A DNA stretch of 34,208 bases from CAYVZU01 sp964455935 (GTDB lineage: Bacteria; Fibrobacterota; CAYVZU01): contig CAYVZU010000027.1 of NCBI GenBank assembly GCA_964455935.1, positions 1-34,208 on the forward strand, read 5' to 3'. Within the stretch, counting starts at the first letter, position 1. The number at the start of each line of letters is the position of its first letter. A program made the position numbers and the translations under genes. Below are positions 24,508 through 33,474 of the stretch, piece after piece. The notes under the pieces are model-generated. The model saw nothing but the letters and a program-made list of their open reading frames with translations. It was not told the DNA's origin and did not search any database.

Positions 24508-24687
24508 AATCAAGGAATTACGAATCGTCAATTATGAATGGACAATTGTCCGGAGAATACAAATTCCAATTGTATCGCTAATTGACCAACTTCCCACCCC
24601 TAACCGCAAACCATAAATTCGCACCCGTAAATGAAATTGCCTCTCCCAATTCCCCATTCATAATTTCTAATTCATAATTGATTTCTC
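24508..24687. repeat. AT-rich intergenic inverted-repeat element (copy 2)
   Basis: The left end (24508-24540) and the right end (24653-24687) are imperfect inverted repeats of roughly 30 bases, built from AATTATGAAT and its complement. The exact 13-mer TAATTCATAATTG at 24668-24680 is shared with the first element at 7911-7923. The left side also has the perfect palindrome GGACAATTGTCC (24540-24551). Like copy 1 it starts immediately after the stop of a plus-strand gene. It fills most of the 247-base spacer before the helicase-associated gene. Confidence 0.65.
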
Positions 24688-24751
24688 ACTGATTGACTGC
24701 CTTTCAGCCCCAAGGATATTTTTATGGATTTCCCGTACCGGAGAAATCTTG

Positions 24752-26680
24752 ATGCTTGAGGAATATCTCTCCTCTCTGCCCCACGGCACACTGCGCCTCT
24801 TTTTTGACGATTACATTCCCACAAAGGGGCTTTATTCGCCGCGGCAGACCGTTTCCCGGATCCTGCAGGAGCATTTCCAGCCCGAAGCGCTGATTGCGCG
24901 CTATCAAGCGTTGCCCGACCTCGAAAAGGATCTGCTGCTGGGTTTTTTTCTCGATCCAAGGGCGATTTCGGCGCCCGACATCCGGCGTTTCGCGCCGGGC
25001 AGAAAAGCCGAAGTTGTTGAACGGGCCCTGCATGCGCTGCAGACCGCGTTTTTCATTGTGGCGCGCGGCTCCGTTCCCGTTTCGTTTCAGATCTTTCCCG
25101 AGGTTGCCGCCGATCTGCAAAATGTCATTCTGGAAGAACGAATCAGCGCCTGGTCGCGGCGCAAAAAGCCGCCCATGTTTTCGCCATTTATCGCCGTCTG
25201 GAACGACCTTGCCACATTGCTGATTTTTGCGGCCAAGGGAAGACTCGGCTTGACGCAAAAAGGATTTTTGGCCAAGCGGCCGCTGGATGACCTGAACGCG
25301 GCATTGCAGACCAAGGAGGATTTCGGCAAAGTCTTGGCCGAGAACGTGTTCCGGATCGAGCAGTTGCCCGAACGCTTCCGCCTGCTTTACACCTATGCTC
25401 TTGACCGGGAACTCCTGGAGCCCGCCGAGGAAGCCCTGCGCCTCACCGGGCGGGGTCTTGGCTGGTTGCAGTGGAACACGCGCGACCGGATGGATGATTT
25501 CCTATCCTTCGCGGTTGAAAAATGGGTCTATCCGGCCGAGGACAGCAAGCACTTGTTCGCTTTGCTGGCGCGCCTCAGCGACTGGGTCGATGCCGGATGG
25601 CTGCTGTCGGCCCACCGCGAATGCGATCACGAGTCCGCCGTTCCGCCGCCACGAAGCCGATCGAAGCGCCGGTTCGAGCAATTTCCCTTCTTCCTTCGCA
25701 TTCTCTGCTACGCGGGCGGGCTCTGGCCGGGCTGGGACCGGACGGGAAAAGCCTACCTGACGTGTACGGCCGACGGCCGCGCCTTCTTTACCGGTCAGCC
25801 ATTTCCCGGGCCCGTGTTCGACGCGCGCATCACCGCGGATTTTGGCGTCCTGATCCCGGCCGAGGCGGATCCGTGGCGCCGCTTTTCCTGGTCCCGATTC
25901 TGCAATCCTATCCGCTTCGATCAGGTTTATCATTTGCGGATCACGCGCGTCTCGGTGCACGAAGCCCTGGAGAATGATGTTTCCGCGGAGGAAATCCGGG
26001 ACCTTGTCGCAGGACCGCAAGTCGCCGCAAACATCGTGCAGACCCTTGACGGGTGGATTTCGGAATTCGGCCGCCTCTCGTTTTCCAATCCGTTTATATT
26101 GCTGGCCAAAGACCAAGGCCTGATGGAAGAGCTCAAAAAAATCCCGACTGTGGCCCAATACCTTCGACAAGAAATTCCCGGGTACGGTTTTGTGGTCGAT
26201 CGCGCCGACTATCGGCCTGCGTTCGAGACCCTGCAACAGGCCGGGCTTTTTCCGCGCAGTTTCCGCGAGAACGCAAATCTTCGGCAGGCCGCCCCCTTAA
26301 CCCCCTGTTCGGCCGCGGAGAACCTGGAGAAATGCTATAAAGAAATTGCCGTACCCCAGGGGGACCTTGAAGCCCCCTCGCTGGAGCGGCACGGCCGGGC
26401 ATTCCGGCCCGGAGGAAGTTACGGATCGCCGCCCCAGGAACATGCCCTGGCCGAGACCGTCCGCATTCTGAAACACGCGGCGCTGGCCCGGCAGAGCGTT
26501 GTTCTGGACTATGCGGGAGACGAACACGTTCCCGCCCGCATGGGAATGGATATAGTTCCGCTGAGACTGAATGAGAAAAACCACAAGACGGAAATGTCGG
26601 CGGTGGACGGAAAGACCGGCCGGACTTTGGTCCTGCAGATCAATCGCATTCGACGAGTGGGAAAGGGCAGGGAAAAATGA
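24752..26680 (+). CDS. Helicase-associated (Helicase_C_3-like) protein with WYL-like C-terminus
   Basis: A 642-residue cytoplasmic protein without helicase ATPase motifs. Residues about 355-500 match the helicase-associated domain seen beside XPB-like helicases: DFGVLIPAEADPWRRFSW, VYHLRITRVSVHEALENDV, SAEEIRDLV, NIVQTLDGWISEFGR, then LLAKDQGLMEELKK and a PAFETLQQAGLFP ending. The last 75 residues resemble a WYL domain (RILKHAALARQSVVLDYAG ... GRTLVLQINRIRRV), which in other proteins senses nucleic acids or ligands. The N-terminal 200 residues may be winged-helix-like. The ATG at 24752 has CGGAG eight bases upstream; TTG 24749 is an alternative. It overlaps the TPR gene (ATGA). DNA repair or nucleic-acid binding is the likely area; the exact role is unknown. 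Confidence 0.75.
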   Translation: MLEEYLSSLPHGTLRLFFDDYIPTKGLYSPRQTVSRILQEHFQPEALIARYQALPDLEKDLLLGFFLDPRAISAPDIRRFAPGRKAEVVERALHALQTAFFIVARGSVPVSFQIFPEVAADLQNVILEERISAWSRRKKPPMFSPFIAVWNDLATLLIFAAKGRLGLTQKGFLAKRPLDDLNAALQTKEDFGKVLAENVFRIEQLPERFRLLYTYALDRELLEPAEEALRLTGRGLGWLQWNTRDRMDDFLSFAVEKWVYPAEDSKHLFALLARLSDWVDAGWLLSAHRECDHESAVPPPRSRSKRRFEQFPFFLRILCYAGGLWPGWDRTGKAYLTCTADGRAFFTGQPFPGPVFDARITADFGVLIPAEADPWRRFSWSRFCNPIRFDQVYHLRITRVSVHEALENDVSAEEIRDLVAGPQVAANIVQTLDGWISEFGRLSFSNPFILLAKDQGLMEELKKIPTVAQYLRQEIPGYGFVVDRADYRPAFETLQQAGLFPRSFRENANLRQAAPLTPCSAAENLEKCYKEIAVPQGDLEAPSLERHGRAFRPGGSYGSPPQEHALAETVRILKHAALARQSVVLDYAGDEHVPARMGMDIVPLRLNEKNHKTEMSAVDGKTGRTLVLQINRIRRVGKGREK

Positions 26681-29635
26681 GATTCGTTTTTGCCGCACTG
26701 TTTTCCGGATTTCTGGCGTGGGCCGCAGCAGGAGCCAGCTTCGATTTGAATATCGAACTGGGGCCTGACTCGCTAAAGGTGTTGGAAGGGGACGGTCGCC
26801 ATGGCAAGGGAACGGACCTCAACAGCCGCGGGCTGAGAGAACTGGAGAAAGGAAGAATCGAGGCGGCCAAATCCCTTTTCGAGCAGGCCCTTGCGGCCGC
26901 ACCGGGTTCGGCCGATGCCGCAAACAACCTGGGTGTGGTCCATTTCCAGTCCGGCCGGGAGGAAAAAGCCCGGTCTATTTGGCTTGATGTTCTGAAGGAA
27001 AACCCCAAATATACGCTGGCCACGTACAATCTGGCGCTGCTTTTCTTCCGCCAAAGCCAGTTCGACTCGGCCCTGGTTTTTATCGATCGGGCCTATTCGC
27101 GCAATCCCGACCTGCCCGCTGTTGCGTTTCTCAAAGGTCTGGTTGCCTACCACGCCCGGCGGCTTGCCGAAGCGGCCCTGGCCTTCGAGCAGGTCGGCAA
27201 GACGCAACCGCAGAACGCGGAGGCCTTTGCCTTCCTGACGCTGACGTACGGCGCAATGGACTTTCCCGACAAAGCGGCCCAAACCATCGAAACCGGTCTG
27301 CGCAAACACGGCCGCCATCCCCTGCTGATCCAGCTTGCGGCCAAACGGCACTATGACAAAGGCGCCTACGCCGCCGCGTTGGCCCTCCTGCAGAAGGCCG
27401 AACCCCAAGACGGGCGCATCGCGTATTTCGAAGGGCTCTGCGCCGCCGAACTGGGCCGGGCCGCGGATGCCGAGCGATTCTTCCTCCGTGCGCTCTCCTC
27501 CGATTCCGCATCCTCGGAAACATGGCTGGGTCTGGGCAATGCCTTCTATGGACAAAAGAAGTTCACCGACGCCGTGCAGGCGTTTGAACGTGCTGCCTCC
27601 CTGGATCCGGAGGATCCGGATCCGCGGGCCAATCTGGCCGCGGCGCTCTTTGCCCAAGGCCGGTACAGGGAAGCATTGAAATCGTGGAAGTTATTGGAGG
27701 ACAGGACCGATGACCCCCTGATTTTCAAATCGATTGGAAGGACCTATCTGCTCCTGAAGGAATGGAAAGAGGCCAGACCGTATCTGGAGAAAACGCTCGA
27801 AATCCGCCGGGACTACGAAACCATGGACCTGCTGGCCATTTGCCGGTTCCGGCTTGGCCAGGTGGTCGAGGCGCGGGGCCTCTGGAATGAATTGCGCAGA
27901 AATGCCGGCGGCGCATACAGTTCGTCCGAGGTCTTTTTTGATGAATTTGGTTCGCACGAGGAAATCCAGAAAGCGCTGGCCTCCTATTCGCGCGCTAAAC
28001 CGGACGACCCGGACGAGGCCCTCCTGCAGGCGGTAAAAGTGAGCCGCCTTCACTCGTTGCTGGGGGAACATGAAAAAGCGGTGGCCGCGCTGGAACCGTA
28101 TGCCGGCCGCAAGCCCTCGATCGTTTTGCCGCTTCTTGCGGCATACCAGCGCCAGGCCGGGCTGCTGGAACGGGCCCTGGGCCGCCTGGAACTGCTGGAG
28201 AACTGCCAGCCCGACTACCGGCGCATTAAGGCCATGAAAGGAGATATTCTCACCGAAATGGGCCGCTACGGGGCCGCATTGCGGGAGCTGCAGGCCGAGC
28301 CAAACCCCGACGCCTTGACGCATTACCAGATCGGCTATTGTCTCGACGAACTGGGCCGACTGAAAGAAGCGGAAGCCGCTTTCCGCAAATCCATTGAACT
28401 GGCGCCGACAAAAGCGGCACCCAACGCCTTACTGGCCTACGTGATCCGCAAACAGGACTCGACTCGCTCACCCGAGGCGCGAACCTACTGGAATCAGGCG
28501 GCCCGATTCGATTCGGGCAATGCGGAGGTGGTCTCGAATGTCGGTTTGACGTATTATGAAAAGGGCGATTTCGAGCAGGCCCTAGCCCATGCGCAGAAGG
28601 CGGTTGAGCTGGCGCCAAAGCAGACGGGATTGCGCATTCAGCTGGGCAATGTCCTTCTCAAGCTAAAACACCATGACGAGGCGCTGGCGCAGTACCGGAC
28701 GGCGGCGGCCGAAAAGGGACCGCGCCGTTGCGCGGCCCTGGGCAATATCGCGCAGGTCTATCGCGAGACGGGCCGCTGGGAGACTTTGATTTCGGAGCTG
28801 CGGCCGCACATGGAATCGTGCGACAGCCTTGCCGAGCTCCTGTTTGTGGCTTTCCGGCATGCCAAGCAGTACGACCGCGCCTTGCTATTGTTTTCGCGGA
28901 TCCCGGAGGCGCGCAGAAAGTCGGCCAATCTCTACCAGGCGGCCGGCGAAATCGGCTACGAGAAAAAGGATTACAACGCTGCCCTGCGCGACCTTGACAG
29001 GGCCAATGAAACGCCGGCCCGCGCTTTCTACATGGCCCAGGTTTTTCTAAAAAAGAACAACGCCGCCCAAGCATTGAGCCACGCGCAAAAATTCAAAGCT
29101 CTGGCGCCGGCCGAGGAGCAGTACGAGGCTGAAATTCTCCTGGGTTCAGCATTCTTGGCAGGCCGGGACTTTTCGGCGGCCGTGGATGCCTTTCAGCGCG
29201 CATGCCGGCTCGAGCCGCGCAACGTGAAAGGCATGATGAACCTGGCCATTGCCTGTTTCCATGCGGGCCAGCATGACAGGGGCCGCGNNNNNNNNNNNNN
29301 NNNNNNNNNNNNNNNNNNNNNNNNNNNNNNNNNNNNNNNNNNNNNNNNNNNNNNNNNNNNNNNNNNNNNNNNNNNNNNNNNNNNNNNCCTGGTCGAACCT
29401 GGGATTGATTCTCAGCGAGAAAGACAGCTCGGCCGCAGCCGAACGGGCCTTCTTAAGAGCCATCCGGCTCGACACGTTGCTGGCCGAGGCGTATTACAAT
29501 CTCTCGTGGCTGTATTGGAATCAGGATAAAAAGTCCGAAGCCGGCCGCATACTCAACCGGGGCCTTTCGCTTTGCCCTCTCGACTCGGCGCTGATCGATC
29601 TGCAGAAGACCTACCGCCGAAAGCCGAAACGGTAG
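26677..29635 (+). CDS. Very large exported TPR-repeat protein, interrupted by an assembly gap
   Basis: A protein of about 950 or more residues: 870 codons before the gap and 81 after it. It begins with a signal peptide (MRFVFAALFSGFLAWAAAGAS) and then consists almost entirely of tetratricopeptide repeats of 34 residues, such as ADAANNLGVVHFQSGREEKA and AEVVSNVGLTYYEKGDFEQA. TPR arrays are protein-interaction scaffolds, here most likely in the periplasm. The piece after the gap (from WSNLGLILSEKD to KRKPKR-like end at 29635) is in a different frame only because the 100 N are a placeholder. The start overlaps the helicase-associated gene's stop. Partners in the FCB envelope cannot be named from this window. 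Confidence 0.85.
29288..29387. other. Assembly gap of exactly 100 N inside the TPR gene
   Basis: All 100 bases are N, the conventional placeholder for a gap of unknown length. The repeat period of the surrounding protein constrains the true length: the codon phases on both sides require a multiple of three, and a 34-residue repeat spacing gives 45 bases (or 45 plus a multiple of 102). Confidence 0.95.
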
Positions 29636-29667
29636 GTTTTTTCCTGTAACTACTCACGTCTCTCGGA

Positions 29668-29712
29668 AGAACCATGAAACCACAGAGATCACAGAGGTAA
29701 AACGAGGAGAAA
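29668..29712. repeat. CCACAGAGATCACAGAGG-type intergenic repeat
   Basis: The stretch around 29679-29697 contains CCACAGAGATCACAGAGG, a short internally repeated motif (CACAGAG twice). From memory, similar 'CACAGAG' repeats are scattered in intergenic regions of many unrelated draft bacterial genomes. Only one copy is visible here, so the call rests on resemblance. Confidence 0.4.
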
Positions 29713-29755
29713 ACCAGTTCCGTTTTTATTCATCGCAACGTGAGTGGCAGAAACA

Positions 29756-29785
29756 AAAATGCCGCGCAGGTCTGCGCGGCATTTT
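29756..29785. terminator. Bidirectional terminator between the convergent TPR and propeller genes
   Basis: A perfect 12-base stem, AAAATGCCGCGC (29756-29767) with GCGCGGCATTTT (29774-29785), around a six-base loop. The stem's own A/T ends supply a T-run on both strands, so it can end transcription from the TPR gene (plus) and from the propeller gene (minus). Confidence 0.88.
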
Positions 29786-29812
29786 CTATTCGGGTGGAAT
29801 CTGTTGAGCCGA

Positions 29813-31048
29813 TTACCGGCCGACCGTCAATTTCCGGGTGGCGGCATGCTGGCCGCTGCGCAGCTCGCATACATAGCTGCCGGCCGGCAGGGTCTCTGCC
29901 TTCAGTTGGATGGTATGAGCACCGGCGACTTGTGGCGCATCGAAAAGGCGGGAGACCTCGCGGCCCTGCGAGTCCAAAAGGCGCAGCACAACAGTGCCGC
30001 CCTCATTGAGACGATAGCGAATGGATGTGGTGGCCGAAAAGGGGTTGGGGAAATTCGAATCGAGAAAGAAGACGCCGTTGGCCGGATAGGAAACGGGCCG
30101 GCGAATCGAAACGATTCCGCCCTCCTTGTACACTGCAAGCCGTCCAAAAAACGCGCCCATCCAAAGATTGCCCTGCGCGTCCATCCGGAGAGCGGAAATC
30201 ACGTCTCCGGGCATGGATGGATACTCGCTCTTTTTATAGGATGTCCAACCGGACCCGGTAAATCGTGCCAGGCCGGAAGCGGTTCCAACCCAGACGTTTC
30301 CGTTCGGCTCCACTGCCAGACAATTCACGAGATTGTTGGGAATACCGGAGGTCGTTGTGGTGTAGGTGCTCCAGGTGCTCCCGTTAAAGCGGGCCAGCCC
30401 ATCGATGGTCCCCACCCAGAGCGTCGAGCCGAAAGCCGCAAGGCTTCGAATCCGGTTGGGCAGCTCGGTCTTGTACGCAGTCCAACTCAATCCGTTGTAC
30501 TTCGAAACTCCGCTCCCAAGCGCGCCCGCCCAGAGGTTTCCCGAACCGTCGATCGCCAGCGCGGAAATATTGGCGTTGTCCTGTTTGATATCGGCGGCGC
30601 TGTATTCCGTCCAGGCCGAATTCCGATCGAACTTTCCCAAACCGCCGGCGGTCCCCACCCACAGCATGCCCGCCGCATCCACGACAAGGGAAAGAACCGA
30701 CCCGTTCGTTAGGTCATAGTCCGCCGTGCCGTATTCGAAGGATTTCCAGGTTCCAGCGGCGCTGTAGCGGGCAAGTCCCCTGGAGGTTCCCACCCAGATC
30801 TCGCCGTCGGGCCCCTTGGCAAGCGATTGCACCTTATTGGCCGGCAGGACGCCTTCGCCAAACGCGGCGCGTTCGGTTAAAAACCGTTTTACCCGCACCA
30901 CGCCGTTGTTGCTGCGGCCCACCCACATGTAGGCGCCGTCATCAAGCAATGCCGAGACATCGGAGTAGTCGTCGATGTCCATCCATTCGGGAGCGCCAAT
31001 CGCGAACGCGACCAATGCAAAAACGAAGAGCAGAAATTTTTTTTTCAT
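29813..31048 (-). CDS. Secreted seven-bladed beta-propeller (Reg_prop-like) protein with sorting tail
   Basis: A 411-residue protein: signal peptide (MKKKFLLFVFALVAFAIGA), a propeller of seven blades, and a C-terminal sorting module of about 80 residues starting FPNPFSATTSIRYRL and containing LPAGSYVCELRSG. The blades are marked by the repeated core W-[VAM]-G-x...G, for example MWVGRSNNGV, IWVGTSRGLARY, LWVGTAGGLGKF, LWVGTIDGLARF and VWVGTASGLARF. This repeat is that of the two-component regulator propeller family, found in sensors' periplasmic domains; here there is no membrane or kinase part, so it is a free or surface-displayed propeller. Its start overlaps the STAS gene by four bases, which is an unusual pairing. 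Confidence 0.88.
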   Translation of the reverse strand: MKKKFLLFVFALVAFAIGAPEWMDIDDYSDVSALLDDGAYMWVGRSNNGVVRVKRFLTERAAFGEGVLPANKVQSLAKGPDGEIWVGTSRGLARYSAAGTWKSFEYGTADYDLTNGSVLSLVVDAAGMLWVGTAGGLGKFDRNSAWTEYSAADIKQDNANISALAIDGSGNLWAGALGSGVSKYNGLSWTAYKTELPNRIRSLAAFGSTLWVGTIDGLARFNGSTWSTYTTTTSGIPNNLVNCLAVEPNGNVWVGTASGLARFTGSGWTSYKKSEYPSMPGDVISALRMDAQGNLWMGAFFGRLAVYKEGGIVSIRRPVSYPANGVFFLDSNFPNPFSATTSIRYRLNEGGTVVLRLLDSQGREVSRLFDAPQVAGAHTIQLKAETLPAGSYVCELRSGQHAATRKLTVGR

Positions 31049-31383
31049 AACAGCCCCATGACAGATTGAAGTTCCTCCGGACCAAAATATAGCCGAATGG
31101 TGCGGTCCATGCCCAACAGACTAAGCATTCGATGCGCCTCGCTTCCCCGTCGAAGCAATATGCCGAAGCGGGTGCCGATAGGCTTGCACAGGGGTGTAAG
31201 GAAACCGCAGAAGCTGGCTGAGACGAAACTGCACGATACCAAATCGAGGACTACGTGCCTGTAGCCGGAGTCCAGAAATTCCCTAAGTTGGCGCGAAACC
31301 GAGATACAGTCTTGAATACGCGAGAGTTCACCCTCGATCCGAAATCGAACGGATTCGTTTTGCATCTCGATTTGACAGTCCAT
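31045..31383 (-). CDS. STAS-domain protein (anti-sigma-factor antagonist-like)
   Basis: A 112-residue single STAS domain. The central strand and loop VVLDLVSCSFVSASFCGFL (residues 44-62) align with the signature in which DSSG carries the phosphorylated Ser. Here the four residues are Ser55, Ala56, Ser57 and Phe58, so the Ser at the phosphorylation position is kept, but the Asp and Gly are lost. In the family such proteins switch anti-sigma kinases or act in other partner-switching circuits; no kinase or phosphatase is next to it, so the target is unknown. GGAGG six bases before the ATG (plus 31389-31394) supports the start. The stop overlaps the propeller gene's start (ATGA). Confidence 0.75.
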   Translation of the reverse strand: MDCQIEMQNESVRFRIEGELSRIQDCISVSRQLREFLDSGYRHVVLDLVSCSFVSASFCGFLTPLCKPIGTRFGILLRRGSEAHRMLSLLGMDRTIRLYFGPEELQSVMGLL

Positions 31384-31422
31384 AGCCGTCCTCCATCGCG
31401 ACCACTCTCCCTAGCTATATAT

Positions 31423-31451
31423 ATAATATATAAAGCCCTTTAGCGCTTCAA
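31423..31451 (-). promoter_or_regulatory. Predicted sigma-70-type promoter of the STAS-propeller operon
   Basis: On the minus strand a -35 TTGAAG (plus 31446-31451), a 17-base spacer and a -10 TATTAT (plus 31423-31428) precede the STAS start by about 40 bases. The -10 region lies in a very AT-rich stretch (31415-31433). The spacing is ideal and both hexamers are close to consensus. Confidence 0.6.
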
Positions 31452-31498
31452 GGAAATGAACGGACTTTCGTCCCCGGTCAAAAATTCACTCCCGCTTT

Positions 31499-32182
31499 CT
31501 ATAGATAAACCATATATTCCAGCGGATCGAACAGTCCGGCCTTCTTAAATCCCCGCAGTCGGCGCGCACAGCCCTCGCATTCACCACAGGCGATGTCGTT
31601 GTTCTTGTAGCAGGACCAGGTGAGGTGAAAAGGGACTTCCGATTCCTGCCCTTTGGAAATGATCTCGGACTTCGACAGGTTGATCGAAGGGAACTCAAGC
31701 ACGACCCGGTTTGCTTTGTGCGCGGTCTCCTCGACCAGCTTGCGCGCTGTGGTCAGGAATTTGGCCGTGGCATCGGGATAAAGGAGCGCGGCTTCTTTGG
31801 AGCAGCCAATGAAGACCCGATCGGCTTCCATGACCTCGGCCCAGGATACGGCGATGGAGATAAGGTGCGAATTCTTGAACGGAACATAGGAGGTCGGGAC
31901 CTTGCCGGACGATGTCCCGCACTTGGCGACATTAAGCCGTTTGTCGGTGAGGCTCGATCCGCCGATTTCCTTGAAGAACTTCAGCTCCGCTACAAGGCGT
32001 TTTTTGACCTTGAAGAAGTTCGCGATGTCCTTGAATGCCTTCAGCTCCCGTTTTTCGGTGCGATGACCATAGTTCACGTGCAGAAACGCGGCATTGTATT
32101 TCTTGACCACCTCCGCGGCGATCAGACAGCTGTCGATACCGCCGCTGACCAGCACAATCGCGTTTTTCTTCTTCAAACTCAC
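31499..32182 (-). CDS. queC: 7-cyano-7-deazaguanine (preQ0) synthase
   Basis: A 227-residue QueC. It converts 7-carboxy-7-deazaguanine to preQ0 with ATP and ammonia, a step of queuosine synthesis. The PP-loop SGGIDS lies at residues 13-18. Zinc ligands are Cys191, Cys199, Cys202 and Cys205 in WSCYKNNDIACGECEGCARR. HVNYGHRTEKRELKAF and VPFKNSHLISIAVSWAE are typical. It starts with GTG at 32180-32182, preceded by GGAGGAGGAG. The gap from glgC is 20 bases, so it is the last gene of the eno-glgC-queC run. No other queuosine gene is in the window. Confidence 0.93.
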   Translation of the reverse strand: MSLKKKNAIVLVSGGIDSCLIAAEVVKKYNAAFLHVNYGHRTEKRELKAFKDIANFFKVKKRLVAELKFFKEIGGSSLTDKRLNVAKCGTSSGKVPTSYVPFKNSHLISIAVSWAEVMEADRVFIGCSKEAALLYPDATAKFLTTARKLVEETAHKANRVVLEFPSINLSKSEIISKGQESEVPFHLTWSCYKNNDIACGECEGCARRLRGFKKAGLFDPLEYMVYL

Positions 32183-32202
32183 AGCTCCTCCTCCGTCAGA
32201 AT

Positions 32203-33474
32203 TTAGACCGGCTTTGCGGGCACGGCCTGACTATCACCATCTTCAAATTTAAACGAACGCGGAACAACAACGACACCGTTCTCGGTTACATGAAAACGCC
32301 GTTTGTCCAGTTCGAGATTGCAGCCGATTTCGGCGCCTTCCGGAATACGCAGTCCGCGATCGATGATGGCCCTGCGGATTTTGGCGCCGCGACCCACGTC
32401 GACATCGGGAAAAATGACCGATTCGGCAATGTTGGCATAGCTATGTACAAACACGCCGGGCGCCAGCACCGAGTCGGTCACCGTGGCCCCTGAGATGATG
32501 CAGCCTTCGGAGACCACCGAGTCCAGCGCGTGCCCCGTGCGGGTATCGCTTCCGCGTCCGGAGAAGACGAACTTCGCCGGCGGATAGTTCCAATTCACCG
32601 TGCGCAGCGGCCATTTCTTGTTGTAAAGGTTGAAAATCGGCGAGACATTCTTCACATCCAGGTTCGCCCGATAGTAGTCGTCGATGGTCCCCACATCCTG
32701 CCAATAGCCGACCTCCTTGGGGGTCTCGCCCGGTATGTGGTTGTCGAGGAAATTGTAGACGTAAACGGGGTATTGCTGATAAATTTTGGGAATAATGTCA
32801 CGGCCAAAATCGTGGCTCGATTCCCGATCCTTGGAATTTTGGTACAGTTCCCGAACCAGGAATTTTCGACTGAAGAGGTAATTACCCATGGATACAAGGG
32901 CGAAATCCGGATTGTTGGGCAAGGATTTGGGTCTTTCGGGTTTTTCTTCAAAGCCCACCATGTGCCAATCTTCGTCCACCTCGATAACGCCAAAGCGCGA
33001 GGCCTCGGAAATCGGTTTGGGGATGGCCGCGATGGTTGCCAGCGCGCCGGAATCGGCGTGAAAATCGACCATCTGGTTATAATCCATTTTATAGATGTGG
33101 TCCCCGCCCAGCACCGCCACATAGTCGGGCTTCTCGTCGTCGATGAGATTGATGTTCTGAAAAATCGCATCGGCCGTGCCGCGATACCAGGTGTTTCCGG
33201 TTCGCATCTGCGCCGGCACCGGATCGATGTACATGTCCAGTGAACGCGGCAGATGCCAAGCCGCGGAGATATGCTTGTTGAGTGAATCGGATTTGAACTG
33301 GGTCAGGATCTTGATCTTGAGAATTGCGGAATTGATGAGATTGTTGATGACAAAGTCGATGATGCGGTACTTGCCCGCAAAATGCACCGCCGACTTGGTC
33401 CGCTCGGCCGTTAGAGGGTATAGCCGGGAGCCCACGCCCCCGGCCATGACCATTGCCATTGTCCGGTCGCTCAT
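32203..33474 (-). CDS. glgC: Glucose-1-phosphate adenylyltransferase (ADP-glucose pyrophosphorylase)
   Basis: A 423-residue full-length GlgC, which makes ADP-glucose from glucose-1-phosphate and ATP for glycogen synthesis. The N-terminal nucleotidyltransferase motif is GGVGSRLYPLT at residues 12-22, followed by KSAVHFAGKYRIID. GTADAIFQN, LGGDHIYKMDY and FEEKPERP are family active-site segments. The C-terminal part is a left-handed beta helix (GCIISGATV, DSVLAPGVFVHSYANI). Within the N-terminal segment Ser28 stands where Pro is usual. The ATG overlaps the enolase stop by four bases (33471-33474). Confidence 0.95.
   Translation of the reverse strand: MSDRTMAMVMAGGVGSRLYPLTAERTKSAVHFAGKYRIIDFVINNLINSAILKIKILTQFKSDSLNKHISAAWHLPRSLDMYIDPVPAQMRTGNTWYRGTADAIFQNINLIDDEKPDYVAVLGGDHIYKMDYNQMVDFHADSGALATIAAIPKPISEASRFGVIEVDEDWHMVGFEEKPERPKSLPNNPDFALVSMGNYLFSRKFLVRELYQNSKDRESSHDFGRDIIPKIYQQYPVYVYNFLDNHIPGETPKEVGYWQDVGTIDDYYRANLDVKNVSPIFNLYNKKWPLRTVNWNYPPAKFVFSGRGSDTRTGHALDSVVSEGCIISGATVTDSVLAPGVFVHSYANIAESVIFPDVDVGRGAKIRRAIIDRGLRIPEGAEIGCNLELDKRRFHVTENGVVVVPRSFKFEDGDSQAVPAKPV

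Noticed and set aside
29249..29529. Frameshift in the TPR gene around the N run
   Set aside because: The frame change is exactly what a 100-base placeholder causes and needs no mutation.
29744..30712. A 322-residue plus-strand frame opposite the propeller gene
   Set aside because: The propeller repeats on the minus strand are unambiguous, and the plus-strand frame begins inside the terminator hairpin.
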